Positions 17,818 through 25,293 of a stretch of DNA of 64,000 nucleotides are shown one piece after another. Source of the DNA: JAGNRR01 sp965230665. Lineage in GTDB: Bacteria > Bacteroidota > Bacteroidia > Chitinophagales > Chitinophagaceae. Position numbers and translations under genes: made by a program. The stretch is from the NCBI GenBank assembly GCA_965230665.1, contig CBDDLM010000004.1, forward strand, positions 2,170,001 through 2,234,000, read 5' to 3'. The first letter of the stretch is position 1. Every line of letters starts with the position of its first letter. Below the pieces are notes generated by a model. That model was not told the origin of the DNA, ran no database searches, and saw nothing but the letters and a program-made list of their open reading frames with translations.

Positions 17818-17931
17818 CTGCGCGTTGAGGAGTTGAGATTGCTACCAACGCATATACAACTTTAGTAGTAGCGTGAATTTTGAACCTTGTTTTGTTCCTA
17901 ACTTAATGCCTCAAAACAAAAAATATACATT

Positions 17932-18444
17932 ATGAAAAACATTGTAAAAACCTTTGCGCTAGCCTTTGTTGCAAGTGTAGTTCTCTATTCTTGTGCTAAA
18001 GAGCCAGTTGTCGTTCAAGACACAAAAGCACCACAAAACACACAGATAAATCCTGAACCTATGGTTCCCTCCTCAAAGTATGAGAAAGTACATAAGGTAT
18101 GGATAACGGTAAACGGTGTATCCACGTTATTAATTGAATGCTATGACCCAGACGGAAATTGCTTACCTAAGGTGGTTATCAAATCTTCTAAACTGAAAGA
18201 CAAATTAGCAACACCTTCAAGCATAGAAGATTACTTTAACCACATTGACGCGGATTGGGAAGAACACTTTACTGACGACGTGATTAACGACGACGAGTTT
18301 GTTGATTATATGCAATCAGGAAATGCTAAGGCAGTTGTTAGTTCCATTCCAGGTGAGGACTTCGACGTGTATTGCATTGGGCCAGACGACGGTACCGACA
18401 TTGACGAAGACAACGCGGAATTTGTAATTCCAATTGAAAACTAA
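17932..18444 (+). CDS. lipoprotein, acidic, unknown function
   Basis: This 170-aa protein has a signal peptide ending in lipobox VLYSC (Cys21), so it should be lipidated and exported. The mature part has a VHKVWITVNG strand and a strongly acidic C-terminus (DDGTDIDEDNAEF). No domain was recognised. It stands alone, bounded by the terminator at 18466. Confidence 0.7.
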   Translation: MKNIVKTFALAFVASVVLYSCAKEPVVVQDTKAPQNTQINPEPMVPSSKYEKVHKVWITVNGVSTLLIECYDPDGNCLPKVVIKSSKLKDKLATPSSIEDYFNHIDADWEEHFTDDVINDDEFVDYMQSGNAKAVVSSIPGEDFDVYCIGPDDGTDIDEDNAEFVIPIEN

Positions 18445-18465
18445 AGGTAAAATAGACCTACATTT

Positions 18466-18503
18466 GAAAGGAACTCGATTATTCTGAGTTCCTTTCGTTT
18501 TTC
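18466..18503 (+). terminator. intrinsic terminator after the acidic lipoprotein
   Basis: GAAAGGAACTC and GAGTTCCTTTC form a perfect 11-bp stem with a 9-base loop, then GTTTTTCC. It ends 4 bases before the next start codon, so the next gene needs readthrough or a start within the hairpin transcript. Confidence 0.8.
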
Positions 18504-18507
18504 CTTT

Positions 18508-19644
18508 ATGAGATTAACTGTTTTAATATCTATCGTGTGTTTGCTCTTTACGGCAGGCTGTACAAATGCGCCGTATAACGAGCTGCATGTAACACTCGTT
18601 GACTCAATTAGTAACCCGACTGAGAGCGCTAACACTAAAGCTGATTTTTTCCTCGCTCAAATCGACCAGAAAAGAAAATCCCTCCTCAATATTTCTTTTG
18701 TAGATAGGTCGGTAAGCTTAACTACTTTGGAAGGTAAGCAATCTGAAGTGCAAGAACTTGATACTCTTGAAGAATATTTGAAGGCAAATAAGCTCGGGCT
18801 CATTTGGTTATACGTCAATCACGACTCTTTGTTTTACGTAAATTATGATAACGAGGGGCAATCCCTCATACTTACCAATATCAAGGGTCAGGAACAGAAG
18901 CGGTGGCGTTTACCAAAAATGACGGTTATGGGGCAAAAAGTTTATATAACTACGCAGAGCTATTTTAAGCCCTTTCATTATTTCCCTGAACGAAACGAGT
19001 TCGTCTTTGCCCTTAGCAATAGATACTATTCAGCCGAGGATTCAGCAAGTTTCGCAAAAAAGAACAACCGATTTACTCTTAAACTTGAAAATGATAGTTT
19101 AATCGTTCAGGACTTCTATGGGAAAATACCTGCAAAACACCAAGACCTATTTCTCGGTGATTTCGGCGATATGTATAGCGCGGAGTACAAGGACGGTATA
19201 GTACTGTCGTATGCACAAGCTGACTCAATATATATGTATGACGGGAGCGAACGAGGAAACGGGTATTATGCAGGGGCAAAGGATTTTAGCGGTTACACAA
19301 GCTCATTTGACTATCGCAAGGCAGACAACCGTGCGTACTTGACCGAGGCGGAACGTGCGGGCGACAAATACACCGATTTAGTGGCGTGTGATAATTTTCT
19401 TTTGCGTGTTGTTGTTCGTAAACAAAAGCCTGTCGAACTGAATGAGGAGGGTGTAAATATCAATAATAAAATCGAGTGGGGTTTTGTGGTGCTTGATAGC
19501 GCGCTTAACTATGTCGGAGAGTTAGATATGGCAGCAAGCGGGGCTGATTTTAATGCAATCTATCCATACGGAAAAAATAAATTCCTGATACGCGCTAACG
19601 GAACAAGGCGTGGTAAATTCTATATCTATGAAATTAAGTTATAG
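18508..19644 (+). CDS. lipoprotein, probably DUF4221-like propeller
   Basis: This 378-aa protein has a short signal peptide with lipobox TAGC (Cys18). The body has repeated beta strands and closing blades such as GFVVLDSALNYVGELDM and GKFYIYEIKL, in the manner of the Bacteroidota DUF4221 lipoproteins. Function is unknown. It overlaps the next lipoprotein gene by 17 bp. The hairpin at 18466-18503 sits directly upstream and no clear ribosome binding site is present. Confidence 0.65.
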   Translation: MRLTVLISIVCLLFTAGCTNAPYNELHVTLVDSISNPTESANTKADFFLAQIDQKRKSLLNISFVDRSVSLTTLEGKQSEVQELDTLEEYLKANKLGLIWLYVNHDSLFYVNYDNEGQSLILTNIKGQEQKRWRLPKMTVMGQKVYITTQSYFKPFHYFPERNEFVFALSNRYYSAEDSASFAKKNNRFTLKLENDSLIVQDFYGKIPAKHQDLFLGDFGDMYSAEYKDGIVLSYAQADSIYMYDGSERGNGYYAGAKDFSGYTSSFDYRKADNRAYLTEAERAGDKYTDLVACDNFLLRVVVRKQKPVELNEEGVNINNKIEWGFVVLDSALNYVGELDMAASGADFNAIYPYGKNKFLIRANGTRRGKFYIYEIKL

Positions 19645-20062
19645 CCTTATCGTGCTTGTCTTGGTCTTGTTGTTCGCTTGTGATAATGCGGGCAAGGTGA
19701 AGAGTGATAAAGAACTAGCAAATAATTTCTACACCAAGCACCTTGCACCAACCCTGTCGGAAGAACGGGAGAAAATTGTTTTGCTTTCACCTAAAGGGTG
19801 TTTTGATCCCTGCTATATAGGTTATTTTGATAGGCTCTTTCCGAAACTCAAAAAGAACGATTACTATATCATTACTGGGAAGAAAAATAGTAAGGCTATC
19901 ATGGACTACTACAAAATTGATAGTTCTGTTGTCAAAGCTTTTGCTTCTGAGGATTTGTTTAATAAGCAATACTTCATGCGTAACGAACTAATTTTGCTTA
20001 TGGTAAAAAACTCTTCGGTTAGCAGTTTTACCGCGATTAACCAAGAGAATATAAAAAATTAA
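19628..20062 (+). CDS. small lipoprotein of unknown function
   Basis: This 144-aa protein starts MKLSYSLIVLVLVLLFAC with lipobox Cys18; the start is taken at 19628 because it gives a proper signal peptide. The mature part includes KIVLLSPKGCFDPCYIGYFDRLFPKL with two nearby cysteines, and an alpha/beta pattern. It overlaps the upstream lipoprotein gene by 17 bp, so the two are co-expressed. It may be a partner of that lipoprotein. Confidence 0.65.
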   Translation: MKLSYSLIVLVLVLLFACDNAGKVKSDKELANNFYTKHLAPTLSEEREKIVLLSPKGCFDPCYIGYFDRLFPKLKKNDYYIITGKKNSKAIMDYYKIDSSVVKAFASEDLFNKQYFMRNELILLMVKNSSVSSFTAINQENIKN

Positions 20063-20065
20063 ATT

Positions 20066-20407
20066 ATGAGAATACAAAAACAACTTGATTTAAACGGAAA
20101 CTCGGGACAGTCATATTCATTTAATTATATGTACATGGTACATGACGCTGATATAAGAGTTAATACAGGCGCTGTATATATTCTTATTCGATTATTACCC
20201 CAAAATGCCCAATTAGTCTATTGCGGACAAACCAATAATTTAAGAGGAAGGTTGGCTGACCATATTAGAGATAACGAGTGCGCCTTTCGTGTACACCAAG
20301 CCGACTGCATTTGTTATATGGAAGTTGAGAACGAGCAAGAGCGAGAACGAATTGAAAGAGATATACTAATCGCTCATAATTTTCCCTGTAATGACCAGCA
20401 CCAATAG
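20066..20407 (+). CDS. GIY-YIG superfamily protein
   Basis: This 113-aa protein carries GAVYILIRL in place of GIY, then LVYCGQTNNLRGRLADHI, where Y(I/C)GQT and the following Arg are the usual second motif. RERIERDILIAHNFPCN supplies the conserved Glu near the end. GIY-YIG domains cut DNA in homing endonucleases and UvrC. It follows the lipoprotein gene by 3 bp. The role in the element is unknown; a nicking role in transfer is one possibility, as no relaxase was found. Confidence 0.75.
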   Translation: MRIQKQLDLNGNSGQSYSFNYMYMVHDADIRVNTGAVYILIRLLPQNAQLVYCGQTNNLRGRLADHIRDNECAFRVHQADCICYMEVENEQERERIERDILIAHNFPCNDQHQ

Positions 20408-20419
20408 AAAGCCAATAGT

Positions 20420-20551
20420 CTATTTTTTGGGTTTAGTTGGTTTAGCTGGAATTTCAGCGACATTTTTCTGACGTGTTTTGCCCGTTGCTTTAGTCTTTGG
20501 TGTTGATTTAGGCGTTTGGCTAGTTTTGGGGGTACTGCTTTTCTTTGACAT
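20420..20551 (-). CDS. 43-aa lysine-rich peptide, second of a tandem pair
   Basis: This short frame encodes a Lys/Thr/Pro/Ser-rich protein starting MSKKSSTPKTSQ and ending VAEIPAKPTKPKK. The end nearly repeats that of the 84-aa protein encoded 3 bp upstream (VAEIPEKPKKPKK). The shared tail in two unequal proteins argues that both are real. It resembles the tails of histone H1-like bacterial proteins and probably binds DNA or RNA. Confidence 0.6.
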   Translation of the reverse strand: MSKKSSTPKTSQTPKSTPKTKATGKTRQKNVAEIPAKPTKPKK

Positions 20552-20554
20552 AAT

Positions 20555-20809
20555 TTACTTTTTTGGTTTTTTTGGTTTTTCTGGAATTTCGGCGACAAAG
20601 TCCTTAACAGGTTTTTTCCTTTGGGCTTTTTTTCTGACAAGTCTTTCAGACGAACTAGAGCTTGAACCTAATTTTTTATGAACTGCCCTTTTTACTCTAC
20701 TCTTTTTTTTATTCGCCTTTTTATTTTGGGTAACCTTCTTTGTGGCTTTTTTCTTAGAGCTAGAATTCTTTTTAGGTACTTTTCTTTTCACTATTTTTTT
20801 CTTCGACAT
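20555..20809 (-). CDS. 84-aa lysine-rich histone H1-like protein
   Basis: This protein is about one-third lysine (MSKKKIVKRKVPKK, KKATKKVTQNKKANKKK), with a serine run in the middle and the tail VAEIPEKPKKPKK. Its composition fits disordered nucleic-acid-binding proteins of the H1/AlgP kind. It precedes the 43-aa relative by 3 bp. A role in packing or protecting the element's DNA, or as a condensing partner for transfer, is inferred only. Confidence 0.65.
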   Translation of the reverse strand: MSKKKIVKRKVPKKNSSSKKKATKKVTQNKKANKKKSRVKRAVHKKLGSSSSSSERLVRKKAQRKKPVKDFVAEIPEKPKKPKK

Positions 20810-20810
20810 A

Positions 20811-21212
20811 CTATATGTTTTTATAAATAAAAGTCATGAGTAAAATACTAGCAATAAGTATGAGGACAATCGTAGTAATGTTTATTATCCTAATTGGCCT
20901 ATTCCACTTTTTCACTATTTTATTGTAATCGTCCGCTTCCATTGAAAAATTATTTCTTGCCCAAGTAGACCCCAAGGTGGAAATAAAGTGCCCGACCAAA
21001 TTAAGAAAAATCACTACGCTAAACATTACCAAAGAAATAAACAGGCCGCCCTTGAATATAGCCAGAGACAGGCACGGGACAAGGTCTTTAATAAATGCAA
21101 AGGATATACCAATAGCACCTGAGGCAATAAATAAAATACTTTTATCGAATTGTTCAATACTGTACTTTAATGTACTTTCTACTTGCTTGTCTGTATTATC
21201 CTGTTCTGACAT
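20811..21212 (-). CDS. membrane protein of unknown function
   Basis: This 133-aa protein has three to four hydrophobic spans (SILFIASGAIGISFAFI, IFKGGLFISLVMFSVVIFLNLV, IINITTIVLILIASILLMTFI) and short polar ends. No family recognised. It lies 1 bp before the lysine-rich gene and 53 bp after the XRE gene on the same strand, so all four may form one transcript. Confidence 0.6.
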   Translation of the reverse strand: MSEQDNTDKQVESTLKYSIEQFDKSILFIASGAIGISFAFIKDLVPCLSLAIFKGGLFISLVMFSVVIFLNLVGHFISTLGSTWARNNFSMEADDYNKIVKKWNRPIRIINITTIVLILIASILLMTFIYKNI

Positions 21213-21265
21213 GACTCTTCCCTATAAATAGATAGAATGTAGGGCTAAACCAAAAATAATGAATA

Positions 21266-21724
21266 TTAAGCTGACAGAAAACTATTAAGCTTAGCCCATG
21301 TAGACTTTTGAAAGTTAGTACTTCCCTTTTCTGCGCTAATAACGCAGGTATTATCTACTCCAATAATATCCGCAAGCTCTTGTATAGATAAATCATGCTC
21401 AAAGCGATAGGAGACGAGCTTTTTGGCTAAATCTGTCAATCCGAACTCTTCGGGCATATAACCGAGATATTTTTCAATAACAACATAGTATTTACGCCAT
21501 ACTTCGGTGTGGTTCATTTCCCAACTTGTTACCGTATTCGTAGTAACACGGAACAATTTGGCGAGGTCGGGTTGGTATTGCCCTCGCTCTATCCTCGCTT
21601 TGCGTATGTGGTCTCCCAAAGTAAAGCATTCCTCTGGAATGCCCGCAGGCTGTGGCCTGCGAGCCGTGAGACTCGCAGTGAAAAATGGGTAACGAATCCT
21701 TGCCCCTGTGGTTATTTTAATCAT
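21266..21724 (-). CDS. XRE-family regulator at the right end, open across attR
   Basis: This 152-aa frame begins with eight codons of antisense comM (MIKITTGA), crosses attR, and continues RYPFFTASLTARRPQPAG before the HTH (TLGDHIRKARIERGQYQ, then LAKLFRVTTNTVTSWEMN). A second HTH-like half follows (ELADIIGVDNTCVISAEKG). The start codon lies in comM, outside the element. In the excised circle the same frame is joined to the integrase. A close relative sits in the same position at 26014. It is a likely regulator of excision; whether the part before TLGDH is translated in the integrated state is uncertain. Confidence 0.82.
   Translation of the reverse strand: MIKITTGARIRYPFFTASLTARRPQPAGIPEECFTLGDHIRKARIERGQYQPDLAKLFRVTTNTVTSWEMNHTEVWRKYYVVIEKYLGYMPEEFGLTDLAKKLVSYRFEHDLSIQELADIIGVDNTCVISAEKGSTNFQKSTWAKLNSFLSA
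21626..21676. promoter_or_regulatory. three consecutive hairpins beside the right attachment arm
   Basis: GCATTCC/GGAATGC (21626-21642), CGCAGGC/GCCTGCG (21644-21661) and GCGAG/CTCGC (21659-21676) lie in a row, 6 bases before the arm. The copy at 26386-26436 keeps all three, with one change that still allows a G-T pair. It is better conserved than the rest of the XRE gene, so it may bind integrase, a directionality factor, or act in RNA. Confidence 0.6.
21682..21710. other. attR of the comM element
   Basis: Arm AAAATGGGTAACGAATCC (21682-21699) is the exact inverse of 340-357. TG at 21701-21702 is the predicted crossover, and comM resumes at 21703. It pairs with attL at 325-357. Confidence 0.88.
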
Positions 21725-22189
21725 CCAGAAAAGGAATGCACTTGTCCGCCGGGGAGTGTGCAGAAATACCTCAACAAAATTTCAGGTCCATTGCTAGACA
21801 GAATAGATTTACACGTGGAAGTGACTCCTGTGCCGTTCTCGGAATTGAACACACAGGAGCGAAGCAAGGTCAAGAGTGAGGATATTCGAAAGCGTGTTAT
21901 AGAGGCCAGGGAAATTCAAGCCAGGCGTTACGAAGGTAATGAGGGTATGTATGCTAATGCGCAGATGAGCAGCAAACAGCTACGGGAACTTTGTCAGTTG
22001 AATCAGGCTGGACAAAATCTTTTAAAGACCGCCATGGAGCGATTAAATTTATCAGCACGTGCGTACGATCGAATATTAAAAGTTTCTCGTACGATTGCCG
22101 ACCTCGATCAATCAGAAAGCATTCAGGCGCATCACCTGGCCGAAGCGATTCAGTATCGTTCTCTAGATAGGGAGAATTGGGGGAGTTAG
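21703..22189 (+). pseudogene. comM: comM 3' part, copy A
   Basis: It resumes CPCGYFNHPEKECTC, LLDRIDLHVEVTPVPF and the C-terminal lid ending SLDRENWGS, the normal end of YifB/ComM. Joined to 1-338 it gives an unbroken frame of 275 codons for this part. No start codon of its own fits, and the longer open frame upstream is attR and antisense XRE sequence. It is identical to copy B (26463-26949) for about 40 bp after the core, then differs at many synonymous sites. That pattern points to two origins rather than one duplication. Confidence 0.93.
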
Positions 22190-22220
22190 GTAAAGCCAGA
22201 GGCTTAATTTTATTATTAAT

Positions 22221-22240
22221 GCGTAGGCAGGAGCCTACGC
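22221..22240 (+). terminator. hairpin after comM copy A
   Basis: GCGTAGGC/GCCTACGC forms an 8-bp stem with a 4-base loop, 31 bases past the comM stop. No T run follows, so termination is uncertain. It is absent after copy B. Confidence 0.45.
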
Positions 22241-22248
22241 ATAGTTGG

Positions 22249-22766
22249 TACTTAGTAGACGTCTATAATCTAACCCTATTACAAGTGGAGGTGTTTTAAT
22301 GGACAACTTATGTTCCTAGCCATAGCCTATAAGGGTATAATATAGTCTTGTTAATTCATACTTCTCAGGAAAATAGTCCGATTGTTGTTTGTTAGATACC
22401 TTTGATAGATGATGATTTATTATTAGTGAAAGTTATTAATTCTTCCAGTATTTGAAATTGACTCAATATATTCTTCTGATATTCTTAGTTGCATTCTGCT
22501 CGCAAGCAAGTTGTCAGCACTATATCAACTATACAACAAGAGATGGGCTCCCTTCTGCTACCTTGTACACTGGTATACAGGATAGCAATGGTTTTATGCT
22601 CATTAATTCCAAAGATGGTCTCATTCGATTTGATGGTAACCAATTCGAACTCTTCAATATCAATCAGGGTCTTCCGGATAATGAGATATTGAACAGTCGA
22701 ATGGATCAGGATGCCTACATATGGTTGAGACTTTTTTGGGGAAAAATAGGCTGTTACAAAGATGGT
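22249..22766 (+). repeat. 518-bp direct repeat, copy 1 (leader and 5' end of the kinase gene)
   Basis: It matches 28307-28824 with nine mismatches by eye and no gaps. It covers about 200 bp of noncoding leader and 315 bp of coding sequence. The match ends sharply at 22766, where unrelated sequence begins. The similarity is far higher than between the neighbouring comM copies, so this is a more recent event. Confidence 0.93.
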
Positions 22767-22889
22767 ATGCCACGTACCAAAGGACCAGACATAATCATAA
22801 TTACCCCGGGAAATGCAATCGCCATTTTTACTGCGGTAAAAAATCTTGTATCAGGAAGTAGATTAGAGCTTACGAACAAGCCCAGATAG
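22452..22889 (+). pseudogene. truncated two-component kinase gene (N-terminal 105 codons)
   Basis: Starting from TTG at 22452, the frame encodes the signal peptide and first propeller blade of the kinase at 28510 (HYINYTTRDGLPSATLY, NGFMLINSKDGLIRFDGNQFE). Homology stops after GCYKDG at 22766. The remaining 40 codons read into antisense of a small membrane-protein gene before a stop. No kinase domain is left. It is the remnant of a rearrangement that put foreign DNA in the gene. Confidence 0.88.
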
Positions 22890-23011
22890 AGAAATACGAA
22901 CCCTATATACCTTTCGTTTCCAGGGTGGTAAAAAAACGCCGCAATGAAAACGAAATAAAAAAATAATGCTACGAATATTCTCTTTATGTTATCTCTTAAC
23001 CATGATTTCAT
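22754..23011 (-). CDS. small membrane protein, 3' end lost at a junction
   Basis: This 85-aa frame begins MKSWLRDNIKRIFVALFFYFVF and has two to three hydrophobic spans (FFYFVFIAAFFYHPG, YIGFVFLYLGLFVSSN, FPGVIMIMSGP). It probably spans the inner membrane. The last few codons (after 22767) come from the kinase fragment, so its real C-terminus was lost in the rearrangement. No family recognised. Confidence 0.5.
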   Translation of the reverse strand: MKSWLRDNIKRIFVALFFYFVFIAAFFYHPGNERYIGFVFLYLGLFVSSNLLPDTRFFTAVKMAIAFPGVIMIMSGPLVRGIPSL

Positions 23012-23070
23012 TTACAAGTTTGAAAGTTTTATGATTATTGGAAATGTTCTATATGGTATCCAGTTTTGGA

Positions 23071-23832
23071 TTATGCGTGTCCTTTTGCCCTTGGCGCCCA
23101 CCTTTTTTGTCCAGTAGAACTAAAAGCCCAAACGTTGAATTTTCGTTCCCAAGGTTTGTAATCGTCGAAAAGTTTACCATTTCGACTTTCGACGTACGCA
23201 ACGAGAGGTTCTTTATTGTTACTTTTTTTGTTGAATCTATATGTAACACAACCAAGGAGAACGTCTGCCAACTGGTGAACTCTATATTCTTTTGGCTTGC
23301 CTCGTTCAATTTCTTTAAGGTGGCAATACTTACCAAATTCTTGCTTCAAACAACCACCTATTGTACAATTCAAAATCTCGGTTCTATATTGATAACTATC
23401 TGGCTTATCGGCTACATGCAATTCAAATTCAATGTCTTCCTTTTGGCGGGTAATATTGAATATGCTTTTTGTTATGAATTGGTAATAAAATTTATAGAAC
23501 CCTTCCTCTTCTGATTTCTCTGTAAGCTGTAAGGGGTTCGTATGCGTGTTGAGAAGAAGAGAGCGGAAATCAACAGCGATTTGATTTCTTCGAGGTCTAA
23601 ACTCATTTATGTAATCAAAAAATACATTGGTAAAGCCAATGTATCTATCAATATTGCTGTTGCCGCTTTTTTTATAACTAAACTCTATACCCTTATATCC
23701 ATTTTCTTCTGCGTATTTTTCAAGTTTGGCTTCTAGAATATTGAAATGGTATTCGTTGATAAACATGCCACCATATCCAAGAAATTGATCTTTAAGGCAG
23801 CTTTCGTCTGTAAATATTTTAAACTTTTTCAT
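23071..23832 (-). CDS. DUF3800 family protein
   Basis: This 253-aa protein starts MKKFKIFTDESCL, the acidic FTDES opening of DUF3800. It shows a central KFYYQFITKSIF region and a late VHQLADVLLGCVTYR with the conserved Asp. DUF3800 proteins have an RNase H-like core and are common in mobile and defence regions. The C-terminal SSTGQKRWAPRAKGHA looks improvised and may result from a nearby breakpoint. Start 23832 is preferred over 23838, two codons earlier. Confidence 0.78.
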   Translation of the reverse strand: MKKFKIFTDESCLKDQFLGYGGMFINEYHFNILEAKLEKYAEENGYKGIEFSYKKSGNSNIDRYIGFTNVFFDYINEFRPRRNQIAVDFRSLLLNTHTNPLQLTEKSEEEGFYKFYYQFITKSIFNITRQKEDIEFELHVADKPDSYQYRTEILNCTIGGCLKQEFGKYCHLKEIERGKPKEYRVHQLADVLLGCVTYRFNKKSNNKEPLVAYVESRNGKLFDDYKPWERKFNVWAFSSTGQKRWAPRAKGHA

Positions 23833-23838
23833 AAACAA

Positions 23839-24208
23839 TTAATTGGAGTCATTATTTATGCGTCAAAGTTCATTCCAATTATCTAAGCGGGGCATACTGG
23901 CAGTTTTATGATTTTTTTAAGAGAAATTGGCAGATAAATAGTACTATGGTGGATAAGCTGTCAGCTTCTCCTTACGAATGAAGCAATCTTATTATGAGTA
24001 CCTTTTGGAAAATGGTTCTTGCCTTGTTTAACATAGCATGTGCAGCTCGTATCTAACGTCTTACAACTTTCACTATTTTTCAACGGTTTCTGCTAAAAAT
24101 TTAATTATTCGAGAGCAATTAAAATTTGCATATTAATTTATAGAATAAAGACTCTTCAATATTTAAGATTATTACAATTAGCTATGACTTGATTTAGAAT
24201 TTTATATA
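23839..24208. other. 370-bp AT-rich gap
   Basis: I see no gene, strong hairpin or repeat here. It separates the DUF3800 gene from the pentapeptide gene, both on the - strand, and likely holds the promoter of DUF3800. Confidence 0.5.
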
Positions 24209-25165
24209 TTAAGAGCCACCAATGAAGTAACCTGTTGTTTCGTTGTTTCTAAACGGCATAAAATTGAAAACCATTTTTGTTTTTTTAAACTCTTTGTGCC
24301 TAATCCAAAATTTTCCATAATCCTCCCTTATCGATTGAATCATAGAATGTTCGTCTTCTTTATATTCTTCAATAAGGTATTCATTGTTTAACTTTGAATG
24401 ATATTTTTCGTCGATTTTCAATTCATTTATCCAATCTTCCGTTTCTACAATACAATTTGAAAATAAAGTCCCATGAATATTTGAATTGCTGAGGTCTGCT
24501 CCCGACAAAATGCAATTTTTAAAACTAACTCCTGCTAAATTCGAGTTTTTGAAATTTGAATCAGCCAAATAACAGTTTCGAAAATATGAACACGATTTTT
24601 CAATCACGATACCTTGAAAATTCACATTATTGAAAGTGCAATTATCGAATTCACTAAAAATGATCTCTGAAGACGAAAAATCAGACCATGCAAAGTTTAT
24701 ATAGTCAAATTCAGTATGATGAAAATAGGAGCCTGACAGATTTACTCCTATAAGATTTAATTCAGACATTCTACATATTTCTAAATTCAATTTAGAAATA
24801 TTTTGTTTGTTTAAGAGCCTTAAATTTCCAGAAATTCTATGGGAAGATTCCTTTGAATTCCAGGTTCTAAAGAAATCTATTTCATTTCTATATTTTTCTA
24901 TTAACCTTTTTTTATTCGATATTGAATCGTAAACTGTAAATAATATTCCAAATAGGAATATATCAAATAGAAAACCAGTCGCTTCAACCAAAACTCCGTT
25001 CCAGAATTCTTCAACAACTCTATTCTTAAGAAAGAAAATCAAAACGGAAGTTATAACAAAAAAAATGATAAAAATCCAAAACGAATTATTATGTATCGTA
25101 GCTGGTTTGAAATACACTTTAAACCATTCTCTTGAAAATATTTTTATATCTGTGTTGAATTCCAT
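24209..25165 (-). CDS. membrane protein with pentapeptide repeats
   Basis: This 318-aa protein has two N-terminal spans (SFWIFIIFFVITSVLIFFL and GFLFDIFLFGILFTVYD), then about 20 A(D/N)LxX-type pentapeptides from residue 125 to 235 (LNLIGVNLSG, DSNFKNSNLAGVSFKNCILSGADLSNSNI in parts). These would form a right-handed beta-helix in the cytoplasm. The end is charged. Such proteins are frequent in accessory regions; the function is unknown. It belongs to the second, partly lost element. Confidence 0.8.
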   Translation of the reverse strand: MEFNTDIKIFSREWFKVYFKPATIHNNSFWIFIIFFVITSVLIFFLKNRVVEEFWNGVLVEATGFLFDIFLFGILFTVYDSISNKKRLIEKYRNEIDFFRTWNSKESSHRISGNLRLLNKQNISKLNLEICRMSELNLIGVNLSGSYFHHTEFDYINFAWSDFSSSEIIFSEFDNCTFNNVNFQGIVIEKSCSYFRNCYLADSNFKNSNLAGVSFKNCILSGADLSNSNIHGTLFSNCIVETEDWINELKIDEKYHSKLNNEYLIEEYKEDEHSMIQSIREDYGKFWIRHKEFKKTKMVFNFMPFRNNETTGYFIGGS

Positions 25166-25293
25166 TTACATAATTATTTGGAAGGTGGTTGTCTCAGCAA
25201 TAACCGAATTGTTAGTTTTAGCTAATTTATACCGATATGCGCTTAAAGAGAAAAATTACACGCATATTTCAGGGTGCAGAACTAACTCAATTC

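Larger units (their letters stand above)
337..21702. mobile_element. 21.4-kb serine-integrase element inserted in comM
   Basis: The comM frame is broken at position 338 and resumes at 21703. Both junctions contain TG, and joining 1-338 to 21703-22189 gives an uninterrupted frame reading MNPCPCGYFNHPEK. The outer ends of the insert carry perfect 18-bp inverted arms (340-357 and 21682-21699). When the ends are joined, these arms lie symmetrically around the TG, as in an attP used by large serine integrases. The integrase gene sits at the left end. Other contents include DNA-handling genes, two VirD4/HerA-like ATPases and cargo. No relaxase, VirB4 or phage structural gene was recognised, so it is called an integrative, possibly mobilizable, element of unusual type. 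The boundaries are well supported; the mode of transfer is unknown. Confidence 0.93.

Noticed and set aside
20374..20640. Open frame of 88 codons on the - strand
   Set aside because: It overlaps the two lysine-rich genes in another frame; those share a tail and are better supported.
21509..21702. + strand open frame running into comM copy A
   Set aside because: It is antisense to the XRE gene and joins comM only because the element lacks a stop there; it is not the real comM start.
23038..23514. Open frame of 158 codons on the + strand
   Set aside because: It is antisense to the DUF3800 gene and has no protein-like pattern.
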